Positions 1 to 8,690 of a stretch of 32,849 nt of DNA are shown in pieces. Under the pieces are notes generated by a model. It did no database searches. It saw only the letters and a program-made list of their open reading frames with translations, and was not told the origin of the DNA. Both the position numbers and the translations under genes were made by a program. The DNA is from Deltaproteobacteria bacterium. GTDB taxonomy: Bacteria > Desulfobacterota > SM23-61. The stretch is taken from assembly GCA_016875165.1 (NCBI GenBank), contig VGSF01000053.1, forward strand, positions 1 to 32,849, given 5' to 3'. Numbering within the stretch: the first letter of the stretch is position 1; each line of letters begins with the position of its first letter.

Positions 1-125
1 ATTTTGAGTGTCTCACTTTTCGAGAAAAAGCCCATTTTATCGGCACTCGTACCACCAAAATGCACAAAACTGATCACCATGCCAGACAACCAATTGACTT
101 TATTCGATTATTAATTGGACACCCG
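1..125. mobile_element. Possible insertion-element end at the pilB break
   Basis: Sequence that replaces the C-terminal half of the PilB-type gene. On the minus strand the break falls near GTGTCCAATTAATAATCG, immediately after codons still matching the ATPase. Beyond it a short minus-strand frame (from about base 81, MVISFVHFGGTSADKMG) runs off the window. I do not recognise it as a known transposase. It could be the end of an IS or another rearrangement junction; this is an inference from the abrupt loss of homology. Confidence 0.35.
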
Positions 126-1166
126 TGCCCTCTTTATATGTTCAATCATGGCATAAAGGGTGGATGTCTTTCCGGAGCCTGTGGGTCCGGTTACCAGGAT
201 TACTCCCTGGGGCCTTTCGACTATGTCCACAACCCTTTCCAGGTCCTGCTGGAGAAGACCGATGTTATTCAGGCTGATCATCGCTGTTTTCGGGTCGAGC
301 ATTCTCATCACCACCGTCTCCCCGTAATGGGTCGGCAGCGTTGAAATTCTTAAATCCAGGTTATTATCCCCCAGCCTGACCTTGATCCTGCCATCCTGGG
401 AAATCCTTCTTTCGACGATGTCCATTTTGGCCATTAATTTGATCCGGGAAACCACAGATCCCTGAACCCATTTGGGTAGCTGCATGGCCTCTCTCATCAG
501 GCCGTCCACCCGGATTCTCACTTTTACCCATTTTTCCTGGGGCTCCAGGTGGATATCGCTGGCTCTGCTTTCTGCGGCATGGACAATGATGGAATCAACA
601 ATCTTGATAATGGGGGGAGCGGAACTCTTTTTGACCTGCTCGACGATGTCCCTTTCCGAATCGCCCTCATGGAGAACCTCAACATACTTATCCGACTTAA
701 GCTTCAAGTCAACGATGAGATCCTCGATCGGCTGGCTGAGATGATAATGGATGCGAATAGCATTGGCAATATCAGAAGTGGTGGCCATGCAGGGCTTGAT
801 TTTCAGCCCGGCAGAAAAACTGACATCGCTGATGGCATTCAAGTTCAAGGGATCGGCCATGGCTACGAGTAAATTTTTTCCTTCGAAGTAAAGGGGAATC
901 AGCAGATATTTCTTGGCCAGCTTTTCGTTTATAAGCTTGATGGCTTCCGGGTCGATGGTCGCGGTAGAAATGTCCACAAAAGGGATATTCAACTGAAAGG
1001 AAAGCGTCTGGGCAATGTCTATTTCCGTGGCGTACCCTTTTTTCACCAGAATACTTCCGATGTGGAGGCCGCTGGCTTTTTTCCTCTCCTCCAGGACCTC
1101 CAGCAGTTGGGCCTCAGAGATCAGCCCTGCCTCAACCAGAAGCTCTCCAATTTTTTTTACGGCCAT
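111..1166 (-). pseudogene. PilB/GspE-type secretion ATPase, 3'-truncated
   Basis: Hexameric ATPase family that powers type IV pilus or type II secretion assembly at the inner membrane. The N-terminal 1-150 resembles the MshEN/T2SSE_N domain (GELLVEAGLISEAQLLEVL), followed by the start of the T2SSE ATPase core with a complete Walker A motif (GPTGSGKTSTLY, residues 327-338). The protein then ends after EHIKRARVSN at residue 351, whereas family members run to about 550-570 residues, so the Asp box, Walker B, His box and tetracysteine zinc region are missing. The ATG is supported by GGGAGA a few bases upstream. The sequence left of the break does not continue the family in any frame, so an insertion or rearrangement in or beyond bases 1-125 is likely. 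Nearby pilus genes are not visible, so pilus and secretion roles cannot be separated. Confidence 0.85.
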
Positions 1167-1379
1167 ACGCGATCTCCCTGCCGAAAAACTTTCAATCTTC
1201 CTTGACGTAATCCCTTAAATCCAATATACCATATTCCTGGAAGCGACGGTTAAGGGATCTTGCCCGGGAAAAATCCGCAGTCGGGGAAAAGGGAAAGTGG
1301 GAAAGTGGGAAATCAGTTGTTTAAACTCTTCCACGTTCATTCTCCTCCAGTTCCTTCTCCACCCTTATAAAATTCCCCT
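1167..1379. other. Intergenic gap with short G/A tandem repeat
   Basis: Contains a small tandem repeat of GGGAAAGTGG units at about 1288-1312. No gene, clear terminator or promoter was identified. Confidence 0.4.
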
Positions 1380-2150
1380 CTACCTCCCCATCCAGCCGCC
1401 ATCCACCGTAATAATGGCGCCATGCACATAATTGGCTGCTTCGGAACTTAAGAAAACAACAACCCCTTTCAGGTCGTCCGGTGTTCCCCAGCGCCCGGCG
1501 GGAATTCTGGCCAGGATCTGCTCATTCCGCACCGGATCGGCCCGCAACGCAGTTGTGTTATCCGTGGCAATATAACCCGGGGCGATGGCATTGACGTTGA
1601 CGCCTTTGCCGGCCCATTCATTAGCCAGGGCCATGGTCAGTTGCCCCACACCTCCCTTGCTGGCCGCGTACCCCGGAACCGTGATGCCCCCCTGGAAGGT
1701 TAAAAGAGATGCAGTGAAAATGATCTTGCCTTTGCCTCGGGCCACCATATCTTTGCCAAACTCGCGGGCCAGGATGAATTGAGCATTAAGATTTACCTCG
1801 ATTACTCTGTCCCAGTAGTCGTCAGGGTGTTCCGCCGCCGGTTTGCGCAAAATTATACCGGCATTGTTGACCAGGATGTCCAGGGAGGGAATATCTTTTT
1901 TAACCTGCTCGATAAAGGCATAAAGGGCCTTCCGGTCAGAAAAATCACAGGCATAACCTTTGAACTTGCGCCCCCGGGCAATCACGTCCTTCTCTACCTC
2001 GCTCCCTGAGGGCTCCAGGGATGTGCTCACACCCACAATATCCGCCCCGGCTTCGGCCAGAGCCTGGGCAAAGGCCCGGCCAATGCCCCGCCGGCAACCC
2101 GTCACCAGGGCAACCTTGCCGTCCAATCGGAATTGGCTCAGATTATCCAT
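1380..2150 (-). CDS. kduD: KduD-like short-chain dehydrogenase
   Basis: NAD(P)-dependent SDR, 256 residues. The Rossmann motif TGCRRGIG is near residues 18-25, NNAG near 93-96, and the catalytic Ser...Tyr-x3-Lys is intact (TASLLTFQGGITVPGYAASK). The end, IPAGRWGTPDDLKGVVVFLSS...YVHGAIITVDGGWMGR, closely follows 2-dehydro-3-deoxy-D-gluconate 5-dehydrogenase / 2-deoxy-D-gluconate 3-dehydrogenase (KduD), including APGYIATDNT and LRAD. KduD acts in hexuronate (pectin/alginate-type) catabolism in the cytoplasm. The start follows the stop of the upstream dehydrogenase by 3 bases, with AAGGAGAG as ribosome site, so the two are co-translated. No kdgK, kdgA or uronate isomerase is seen here, so the substrate is inferred only; another polyol or sugar acid is possible. 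Confidence 0.8.
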   Translation of the reverse strand: MDNLSQFRLDGKVALVTGCRRGIGRAFAQALAEAGADIVGVSTSLEPSGSEVEKDVIARGRKFKGYACDFSDRKALYAFIEQVKKDIPSLDILVNNAGIILRKPAAEHPDDYWDRVIEVNLNAQFILAREFGKDMVARGKGKIIFTASLLTFQGGITVPGYAASKGGVGQLTMALANEWAGKGVNVNAIAPGYIATDNTTALRADPVRNEQILARIPAGRWGTPDDLKGVVVFLSSEAANYVHGAIITVDGGWMGR

Positions 2151-2153
2151 TTT

Positions 2154-3176
2154 TTACTCTCCTTGCGTATCAATTAGGACCTTCATCAGGTCCGTGCTGG
2201 CTTCGATCTGCTCAAATACCGTTTGCAAATCTGACAAAGGCCGCCGGTCGCTGATCAAGCGCGTAAGCGGCAGGATTCCGCGGGCTGCCAGGGAAATGGC
2301 TTCTTCAAAGTCTTCGGGCTCATACACCCGCGCCCCTAAGAGATGCAATTCCCGCCAGAAAAAACTGAAAAGGTCAACTTTGGGCATTTCCGCGAAAATC
2401 GCCACAATGACAATCCGGCCGCGGGCCCGGACCAGTTGAGTCATGGTGGCAGCGCCGGCCGCGGACCCGGACACTTCAAAAACCACATCTGCGCCTGCCC
2501 CGCCGCTCCGCTTCCCCACAAAATCGGCCAGATCTGTCTCCTTAGGATTGACCGCCTCCAGCCCGAACTCGCGCGCCAGCTTCAACCGAAACGGATTCAC
2601 CTCCGAGATTAACACCCGCGCCCCGATCTGCGCAGCGACTAAAGCGATCAACAGGCCAATGGGCCCGCCACCGATAACCACAACCTCCTCGCCGCTTTTT
2701 ACCATGCCCAGTCGCACATCATGGCAGGCTACTGCGATTGGTTCAATTAAGGCCGCCTGGTCCAGAGAAAAGCCTGGAGGAAGCCGGTGAAGGGTGTGGG
2801 CTGGTGCTGTCCAGGAACTCTGAAAGGCGCCGGGGGTGTCAATTCCCAGGAATTTGAGGTTGTAGCAGATGTGGGCATGTCCGGCGCAACAGGCCGGGCA
2901 GGTTCCGCAGGAGGCCAGGGGGCGCACGACCACCCGTTCTCCTGCTGCCCAACCCTTGACGTTCGCGCCCACTTCGGCAATCTCACCGGCCATTTCATGA
3001 CCGATGACTTGCGGTATGGCAACCCGTTTATCCATACCCCCCCTGAAAATATGCAGATCCGTTCCGCACACCCCGCAATAGGCCACATTGAGCCGGACTT
3101 CATCTGGCCCGGGTGGGCGTCTAATTGATTCGCCAATCCTGATGGTTCTGTTCCCGTGATAATAAGCAGCTTTCAT
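2154..3176 (-). CDS. Zinc-dependent alcohol/polyol dehydrogenase (MDR family)
   Basis: Medium-chain dehydrogenase/reductase, 340 residues, oxidising an alcohol with NAD(P). Catalytic zinc ligands are visible in CGVCGTDLH (Cys about 37) and GHE (about 60-62). The structural zinc four-cysteine lobe is present as CGTCPACCAGHAHIC. The nucleotide-binding glycine motif is GGGPIG in the middle of the chain. Closest in pattern to threonine/sorbitol/butanediol dehydrogenases; the precise substrate is not decidable. Start ATG is preceded by GGGGAGGATCC. It is the first gene of a two-gene operon with the KduD-like SDR (3-base gap), which suggests successive oxidation of a sugar or sugar acid. Confidence 0.85.
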   Translation of the reverse strand: MKAAYYHGNRTIRIGESIRRPPGPDEVRLNVAYCGVCGTDLHIFRGGMDKRVAIPQVIGHEMAGEIAEVGANVKGWAAGERVVVRPLASCGTCPACCAGHAHICYNLKFLGIDTPGAFQSSWTAPAHTLHRLPPGFSLDQAALIEPIAVACHDVRLGMVKSGEEVVVIGGGPIGLLIALVAAQIGARVLISEVNPFRLKLAREFGLEAVNPKETDLADFVGKRSGGAGADVVFEVSGSAAGAATMTQLVRARGRIVIVAIFAEMPKVDLFSFFWRELHLLGARVYEPEDFEEAISLAARGILPLTRLISDRRPLSDLQTVFEQIEASTDLMKVLIDTQGE

Positions 3177-3209
3177 GGATCCTCCCCAATGGTTCGAAAA
3201 AATTTAATG

Positions 3210-3278
3210 GGACGCAGATTTACGCAGATAATTATTTTCTTTTTAGTTTATCCTGATAATCTGTGTACATCCGTGTCC
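3210..3278. repeat. Small inverted-repeat element (E5)
   Basis: Outer arms GGACGCAGATTTACGCAGAT (3210-3229) and ATCTGTGTACATCCGTGTCC (3259-3278) pair at 16 of 20 positions around an A/T-rich loop. It lies just upstream of the zinc dehydrogenase start. Type: non-coding dispersed palindromic repeat; one copy here. Confidence 0.65.
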
Positions 3279-3307
3279 AAAAACGAATTTCCTATACAAT
3301 CAAGTTA

Positions 3308-3341
3308 AATGCCTAAAGTGAACTAAAGTGCCTAAAGTTAA
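3308..3341. repeat. Short CTAAAGTG tandem repeat
   Basis: Three imperfect copies of CTAAAGT(G/T), two of them preceded by GC, lie in a row. A low-complexity tract with no visible role. Confidence 0.5.
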
Positions 3342-3447
3342 AAAAGGAAATTCCTATGCAATAAGTTTAAACAGTCGCTTTAGAAAACGCTTGTACAATC
3401 GTCAAAGCCTCTTAGAAGAACACACCCCACTTTTCCTTAAATAACTC

Positions 3448-3629
3448 TTGATGATCTCGTAAAAAGTCGTCACTCCGGCCTGCCTGTGCCTGGCAGACAG
3501 GTGAAAACCGGAGTCCAGGGTATTTATAAGCATTTGAAAATACTGGATTCCGGCTGAAGTTTATCCCGATGAAAATCGGGGTCGGAATGACGGAAAAGGG
3601 CATTTTCAGACTTTTTACGAGTTTATCAA
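3448..3629. repeat. E1 terminal-inverted-repeat element, copy A
   Basis: Left end GATGATCTCGTAAAAAGTC and right end GACTTTTTACGAGTTTATC form inverted termini. The core contains a GTCACTCCGGCCTGCC...GGAATGAC palindrome. Copy B at 10331-10490 has the same ends and a similar core; copies C (22322-22486) and D (27011-27161) have the same ends and unrelated cores. No open frame of substance. Confidence 0.85.
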
Positions 3630-3634
3630 CTTTT

Positions 3635-3776
3635 GAGGTTCTTGCAGATCTCAAAATCTGTTTCTCAATCGTCATTCCGGGCAAGCGAAGCGCGACCCGG
3701 AATCCCTATTTTTCAGGCTGTCCTCGATTCCCTCTTTCGCGGGAATGACAGTGTTTCGGACTTTTTCAAGAACCTC
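3635..3776. repeat. E3 terminal-inverted-repeat element, copy A
   Basis: Ends GAGGTTCTTG (3635-3644) and CAAGAACCTC (3767-3776) are perfect inverted repeats. The core is a GTCATTCCGGG...GGAATGAC palindrome. It directly abuts E1 copy A; the same E1-then-E3 arrangement recurs at 10331-10627. Confidence 0.7.
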
Positions 3777-3779
3777 TCG

Positions 3780-4036
3780 TGACATAGTTAGGGCACGCCA
3801 TCAAGAAGATTATAAATATAATTATCCGTCTGAACAAGACTTTTTTAAGATAAACTGATTTAAAACAAATATTCCCCAAAGAAGGGTTAAAAAGCGATCG
3901 GGCGAAAAATGAATGGAACTTGTGGCATGGTGCCTAATTAATCCTTGAAAAAAATCTAAATGATGTATTTAAATAAAAGTAGTATCATATTAATGTGCCC
4001 GTCGGAAAAATATCTATAAAGGCTCCACAATTCTAA
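3780..4036. other. A/T-rich intergenic gap
   Basis: No gene, RNA or convincing regulatory signal seen between the E3 and E2 elements. Confidence 0.4.
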
Positions 4037-4197
4037 TTGATTCTCATCCGGAAACCTCCTCTCCCCTTGCGGGAGAGGGTTGGGGTGAGGGGTATTAAAA
4101 TGGAAGTCATAGAAATTTTAACCCCTTATCACCCCCACCCTCCCCTCCCCCGTCGAAGGGGGAGGAGAAAAGTTGAGTTTCCGGATGAGAACTAATT
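4037..4197. repeat. E2 terminal-inverted-repeat element, copy 1
   Basis: Ends ATTCTCATCCGGAAAC and GTTTCCGGATGAGAA pair almost perfectly. The interior holds two G/C-rich palindromes (CTCTCCCCTTGCGGGAGAG and CCCTCCCCCGTCGAAGGG) that could also fold as hairpins. An inverted second copy is at 9982-10142. It ends about 28 bases before the SDR start, so it may form part of that gene's leader. Confidence 0.85.
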
Positions 4198-4225
4198 GGA
4201 AAGCGATCTTTATTTGGGAGAAGCT

Positions 4226-4996
4226 ATGAAGCTGCAAAATCGAGTTGCCATCATTACCGGGGGAGGACGAGGACTGGGCCGTTCTGTAGCCCTCGCCTTT
4301 GGCATGGAAGGAGCGAAGGTCGTTCTGGCCGCCAGGACCAACGAGGAAATCGCGCATGTGGCTGAGGAGTTACGATCGTTAAAAAAGGACGCCCTCTCTA
4401 TTCCCACAGATGTCTCCGAGGAGGAGCAGGTGAACCATATGCTGAAAAGGGCCTTGGAGGCCTATGGCACGATAGACATCCTGGTAAACAACGCAGGGGC
4501 CAGGGGTCCCATTGCCCCCCTCCATGAAATTTCCCTGGCCGAATGGGAACAAACCCTGAGAATCAATCTGACATCAGCTTTCTTGTGTACAAAAGCTGTC
4601 CTGCCGATCATGATCGAAAAAAAAGAAGGGAAAGTCATCAACGTGGCCACAACCTTGACTCCCCGGCCGAATTTAACACCTTACATGGTCGCCAAAGCGG
4701 GGCTGATTCATTTTACCAAGCAACTGTCCCGCGAACTCAAGGACTACAATATCCAGGTTAATGCCATCCATCCCGGCGTCATGGACACCCGGATGCAGGA
4801 AGAGATCAGAAAGGCCGGGGCCAAAGCAATTGGAACGGATATGTTTGAACGATTGAAAGAAGAAGGTATCCTGCATTTACCCGACGAACCGGCCAAATTG
4901 GTTCTTTTTCTGGCCTCCAGGGCAGCCGACGGCATCACGGGAGAATATTTCTCCTTCGATGACAAAGAGGTAAAATTCCTTATTTCCCGAACTTAA
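4226..4996 (+). CDS. Short-chain dehydrogenase/reductase (FabG-like)
   Basis: Cytoplasmic NAD(P)-dependent oxidoreductase, 256 residues. It has GGGRGLGRS as the nucleotide-binding loop near residues 12-20, NNAG in the middle, and Tyr-x3-Lys in PYMVAK. The usual catalytic serine is not present: the segment INVATTLTPRPNLTPY has threonines there. This start was chosen over an in-frame ATG 30 bases upstream because GGGAG sits at a proper distance and because the longer form would begin inside the E2 repeat. It is followed about 115 bases later by the radical SAM gene on the same strand. Substrate unknown; 3-oxoacyl or sugar-type reductases are both possible. Confidence 0.8.
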   Translation: MKLQNRVAIITGGGRGLGRSVALAFGMEGAKVVLAARTNEEIAHVAEELRSLKKDALSIPTDVSEEEQVNHMLKRALEAYGTIDILVNNAGARGPIAPLHEISLAEWEQTLRINLTSAFLCTKAVLPIMIEKKEGKVINVATTLTPRPNLTPYMVAKAGLIHFTKQLSRELKDYNIQVNAIHPGVMDTRMQEEIRKAGAKAIGTDMFERLKEEGILHLPDEPAKLVLFLASRAADGITGEYFSFDDKEVKFLISRT

Positions 4997-5116
4997 TGTA
5001 AGGAAGGCTTCATAATGGCTATCATGACGGTTGGCCATCTCCTTCCCCTTTTCCCCAAAGCTTAAAACTGTAAATGGTGGGATGGTTTCTACCTATTATC
5101 CACAGGCAAATTGCAT

Positions 5117-6232
5117 ATGCTAAAAAAGCTGGCCAGTATTTTTAAAAGCGGGCGCCGTGAATTCGAAGCCTTTCAAATCGAGATATCCACTTATAGCTCT
5201 CTGGAATGCCACATCTGTCCCCGGGCTGTTTTTGCGGAACAATGGATATTTCAAAATATGTCCCTGGAAACATTTCAAAACATCGGTCGGTATTTCCATT
5301 CGACCAAATGGGTGGCCATCCGCGGATGGGGGGAGCCCCTGGAGAATGAAAATATCATCCCCATGCTTCGCCTGGCCAAGGAGAAAGATTCTCTGACCAG
5401 CCTAACCACGAACGGCATTCATTTAACCGGAGATTTATCTCACCACCTGCTTACTTCAGGTCTTGATTTACTGATAATATCCCTGGAATTGGCCACGCCG
5501 GAGATTAAGGAAAGCCTGCCCATAGGATCTGATTTCAAGAGAATCCTGGGGCAAATCGAAGGATTCATTCAATTGAGGAAGAAGCTTAGGCGGAATACGC
5601 CTACCGTAAAGCTTTCCTTCCCCATGACCCGCCTCAATATGCCAGCGCTCCCCAGCCTTGTTCCTCTGGCAAAAAAGCTGGGAGTGGATGAAGTGATTTT
5701 CACCAATTTGGATTACCTGCCGGAGGAGAGATGGAACATCCTCAGGGCCTTCCACCATGAATCCCCAACCACCGCATTTCAGCAGATTATTGATGAGCTC
5801 CATCGCCGCGGCAAAGAGCTGGGCATTGCTATTAAAACTTACCCGCTTAAGGCCGAAGAGCAACCCGTCTGCGAAGCCAACCCGATCAAGGCTGTGTTTT
5901 TTCCCGTGGATGGCTCAGTGGCTCCCTGCCTTTATCTGCGAATTCCTAAAAAGGGGAATATCCCCCGAATCTTCATGAATAAGGAATACCTGGTTCCCCA
6001 GACTTTTTTTGGCAACATCAATAAGGAAGATTTTCTGGAGACCTGGAACAGGGAATCCTATAAGAAATTCAGAGAGATATTTGAAGAACGCAGAAGGGCT
6101 AAAAAAGATATGAGACAGATTTTAGACGCGTTTGCCAATGTCGGGTCTTCAGGCCTGGAAAGTGAGGCCCCGAAAGAACCCCCACCCCTTTCCCCGGTAT
6201 GCCAAACCTGTTACAAGGCCTATGGACTCTGA
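5117..6232 (+). CDS. Radical SAM/SPASM-like protein with altered cluster motif
   Basis: About 371 residues. The N-terminal region resembles a radical SAM barrel: a CHICP motif after EISTYSSLE, a GWGEPL motif (usual G-G-E-P), then TTNG and SLE strands. The C-terminal third resembles a SPASM domain: Cys in PVCEANP, a VDGSVAPCLY segment, GNI...W...R, and a terminal CQTC pair. The usual CxxxCxxC is SxxxCxxC here: the first cysteine is serine (AGC). The family uses a [4Fe-4S] cluster and SAM for radical chemistry, often on peptides or cofactors, but without the first ligand activity is uncertain. ATG at 5117 is chosen; an in-frame TTG lies 6 bases upstream; no strong ribosome site is visible. No precursor peptide gene was found nearby. 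Confidence 0.75.
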   Translation: MLKKLASIFKSGRREFEAFQIEISTYSSLECHICPRAVFAEQWIFQNMSLETFQNIGRYFHSTKWVAIRGWGEPLENENIIPMLRLAKEKDSLTSLTTNGIHLTGDLSHHLLTSGLDLLIISLELATPEIKESLPIGSDFKRILGQIEGFIQLRKKLRRNTPTVKLSFPMTRLNMPALPSLVPLAKKLGVDEVIFTNLDYLPEERWNILRAFHHESPTTAFQQIIDELHRRGKELGIAIKTYPLKAEEQPVCEANPIKAVFFPVDGSVAPCLYLRIPKKGNIPRIFMNKEYLVPQTFFGNINKEDFLETWNRESYKKFREIFEERRRAKKDMRQILDAFANVGSSGLESEAPKEPPPLSPVCQTCYKAYGL

Positions 6233-6584
6233 CGCCTAAAGGCCGGTGGTGTACAAAAGCCTTGGTTCAAAAGAAAAATTTTTTTTACAAGGATAAGCGG
6301 TGTCTTTGTCCGTCGGATCGCCCAGGAAACCAAAGAGCGCATTACAGAAAAAGAAGTTGGCATATCCAATGAATCGGGAGATGGGGATCCCCATGGCGGA
6401 GATTGCCTGGCATGCAGGGGTAGGGACTTCAGCCATTGCCATGGCCATTAGAAAAGAAGGGGGCGGAAAATAATTTTGCTGGTTTTAAGCAACGCCCCCT
6501 TTTATGTCATGCGCTCGAATCCCTAAAGGTTTATCACATCGTTTTTGGCGACTTCTCTATGATGGAAAGTGTCAAGTGTCTGCC
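6233..6584. other. Convergent gap with possible gene fragment
   Basis: The gap lies between the convergent ends of the radical SAM gene and dctM. A minus-strand frame at 6236-6448 (starting MAMAMAEVPTPACQ) has codon use that looks partly coding, but I recognise no family and it has no ribosome site. It may be a decayed gene tail. No clear terminator hairpin is visible. Confidence 0.3.
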
Positions 6585-7919
6585 CTATAGCATTTTGTTG
6601 GGCAGCCAAAGAATGATTTCAGGCCACAGGATGAACACGACAAGAGCTATCGCGATCAATACAACATACGGAACGACCCCCCGAATAATGTGCCTCGTGG
6701 TCACTTCCAATCTGGGATCGGCGGCCCCCCGAAGGTAGAATATCGAATAAGCAAAGGGTGGGGTCATGAAGGACATCTGCAGGTTGATGCAGATCATCAT
6801 GGCAAACCACAGGGGGTCGAATCCCAGGGCTGTCCCGATGGGGGTTATGATGGGAACCATGATGAAGAGAATCCCCAGCCAATCGATGAAAAAGCCCAGG
6901 GCAAAGCAGATCACCATGATGATGGCAAAGGCCCCCCACTTGCTCCCGGGCATGCTCATGATGAACCTGGCCACAATTTCATCGCAGCCCGCGCGCATGA
7001 ATATGCCGGTAAAGGAAGAGGCCAGCATGCCGATCAGGAGGACCATGCCGCTGACTTTTACTGTCGTGGCCGCAGCCTTTTTCATGACCTCCATATTGAG
7101 ACGGCGGTGGGCGGCGGCCAGAAGGATCGTGGCCAGAGAACCAACCCCGGCAGCCTCCGTAGGAGAAGCAATCCCTAAAAAAATGCTGCCCAGCACGGCC
7201 AGAATCAGAAAAACGAGAGGCCCTATGGCGACCGCGAGGCGGAGTGTCTTCACCAGGAAAGGAACCTGTTTTTCTCCGGGAGGAACCGGCGGGGCAATTT
7301 GCGGCTGGAGGATACACCTCACCAGGATGTAAAGGCAATAGCAAAAAGACAGGAAAAGGCCCGGTATGACGGCTCCGAGGAGCATTTTGCCCACGGAAAG
7401 GTTGGCCATGGGCCCGTAAATCACCAGCATAATGCTCGGCGGGATGAGAATGCCCAGACTGCCGCCCGCACAAACCGCGCCGGCCGCCAGGCTTCGGTCG
7501 TATCCCCGCTTTACCATGGATGGGAGGGCAGTCAGGGTCAGCAAGGTGACCGAGGCGGCGATGACTCCCACCGTGGCCGCCACTATGGTCCCCAATATGA
7601 TCGTAGCCAGGGCCAGACCGCCTCTCAGCCCGGCGAACCATACGTAAAGTTCCTCGAAAACGCCCTCGGCCGCTCCCGAGTGTTCCAGCACAGCGCCCAT
7701 GAGGACAAAACCGGGAACAGCCAGTAAAACATAGTTATTCAGCATATCATAAGAGCGGCTGTAGAAGATCTCGAAAGTGAGGGCTGGTCCGAAAAGGTAA
7801 ATTCCCATCCAAAAGGCAATGCCGCCGATGGCCAAAGCCAGGGGATAGCCGGTCAACACCCCCGCCAGAATTCCCCCCAGCATAATTATCGCAATAATCT
7901 CTTGGCTCAATTCAATCAT
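6585..7919 (-). CDS. dctM: TRAP transporter large permease DctM
   Basis: Integral membrane subunit of a tripartite ATP-independent periplasmic transporter, 444 residues, which uses the Na+ gradient to import an organic acid. The sequence is a run of about 12 hydrophobic segments. It has typical family stretches such as GYPLALAIGG near the N-terminus, GGSLGILIPPSIMLVIYG in the first half, SPTEAAGVGS in the middle and MTPPFAYSIFYLRG near the end. The start MIELSQ is fixed by a 4-base ATGA overlap with the dctQ stop; a longer frame reaching to 8090 is an artefact inside dctQ. Translation is therefore coupled to dctQ. Confidence 0.95.
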   Translation of the reverse strand: MIELSQEIIAIIMLGGILAGVLTGYPLALAIGGIAFWMGIYLFGPALTFEIFYSRSYDMLNNYVLLAVPGFVLMGAVLEHSGAAEGVFEELYVWFAGLRGGLALATIILGTIVAATVGVIAASVTLLTLTALPSMVKRGYDRSLAAGAVCAGGSLGILIPPSIMLVIYGPMANLSVGKMLLGAVIPGLFLSFCYCLYILVRCILQPQIAPPVPPGEKQVPFLVKTLRLAVAIGPLVFLILAVLGSIFLGIASPTEAAGVGSLATILLAAAHRRLNMEVMKKAAATTVKVSGMVLLIGMLASSFTGIFMRAGCDEIVARFIMSMPGSKWGAFAIIMVICFALGFFIDWLGILFIMVPIITPIGTALGFDPLWFAMMICINLQMSFMTPPFAYSIFYLRGAADPRLEVTTRHIIRGVVPYVVLIAIALVVFILWPEIILWLPNKML

Positions 7920-8425
7920 GGGGTTTCTTTCCTCCCGAATAAAATGTTCAGGTTCCGCACGAATGCCGCCAGACCCTGTAGCAAGAACAGAAGAAGTCCG
8001 ATAAACACCACGGTCCGAATGGGGCCTATGCGAGCGTACCAGAAGGTCTGCATATCCCTCTCGTCGATGGACCAGGCATACCAGACCCATCCCGCTGCAG
8101 AAGCGGTAAGCGCGCCGATGACTGGGAATAAAAACAGCGCCCCTAAAACAACTTCAAAAATTGCTTTCCCTCTCACTGACAGCAGGCGGGAGAAAACGTC
8201 AATCCGCACATGCCCGTCCTGGCGCATAATATTTCCGAAAGAAAGGGCGTACATGGCCCCGGCGGTCATGGTGACAATGACCGGGAGTTGAATTGTCGGA
8301 TTGTTGAATCCGTACCTGAGCAGCACTTCAAAGCAAATCAGTCCAATGAAGGCATAAACCAGCAACCTTATCCAGCTCCCTATCCATTCATTCATCCGAT
8401 CAATGATCGTTAGAAATCGTCTCAC
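7916..8425 (-). CDS. dctQ: TRAP transporter small permease DctQ
   Basis: Small membrane subunit, 169 residues, with four hydrophobic segments and the family pattern of charged loops (IMRQDGHVRIDVF after the second segment). It pairs with DctM to form the membrane complex that receives substrate from DctP. The start is GTG at 8423-8425, supported by GAGGAGG about 10 bases upstream. The stop overlaps the dctM start as ATGA. The gene lies about 390 bases downstream of dctP, with a hairpin and a repeat between them. Confidence 0.9.
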   Translation of the reverse strand: MRRFLTIIDRMNEWIGSWIRLLVYAFIGLICFEVLLRYGFNNPTIQLPVIVTMTAGAMYALSFGNIMRQDGHVRIDVFSRLLSVRGKAIFEVVLGALFLFPVIGALTASAAGWVWYAWSIDERDMQTFWYARIGPIRTVVFIGLLLFLLQGLAAFVRNLNILFGRKETP

Positions 8426-8479
8426 AGTTAATCATCCTCCTCATTTGCTCGCAGGCATGTTTCTTCGAAAAAGAAGTAA

Positions 8480-8508
8480 GCAGGTTCCCTGAAAAAAAGG
8501 GAACCTGC
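8480..8508 (-). terminator. Intercistronic hairpin between dctP and dctQ
   Basis: Perfect 10-base arms GCAGGTTCCC and GGGAACCTGC with a 9-base loop. On the transcribed strand it is followed only by a modest T-rich stretch, so it may be a partial terminator or an mRNA-stabilising stem. That would favour more DctP than permease, as is common for TRAP operons; the functional role is inferred. Confidence 0.55.
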
Positions 8509-8530
8509 GGTATATTTAGCAAGTTTGTAT

Positions 8531-8690
8531 CAATTTAGCATTTTGATCCGCCTGAGGCGGACCGGAAATCCCTCCCGGCCTCCCCTGCCTACCGCAGGCA
8601 GGCTTTTCCAAAGGGAGGAGAACTTTTCAATGCCTTCCATAAAAAATTACACTTTTTCCCCCGTTGGAAAAGGAGGATGAAGGGGGATTT
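8531..8690. repeat. E7 dispersed repeat, copy 1
   Basis: Begins CAATTTAGCATTTTGATCC and contains palindromes TCCGCCTGAGGCGGA and CCTGCCTACCGCAGGCAGG, then a TTGGAAAAGGAGG end. A second copy in the same orientation is at 20518-20670. It sits between dctP and dctQ and should be transcribed with them. Confidence 0.7.

Noticed and set aside
3448..3776. CRISPR array
   Set aside because: The repeats are paired inverted elements of unequal spacing, not direct repeats with uniform spacers.
6236..6448. Minus-strand 70-residue frame
   Set aside because: No recognised family, no ribosome site, so not called as a gene; noted only as a possible fragment.
7920..8090. Extension of dctM upstream of its overlap with dctQ
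   Set aside because: It lies wholly within dctQ in another frame; MIELSQ with the ATGA overlap is the normal arrangement.
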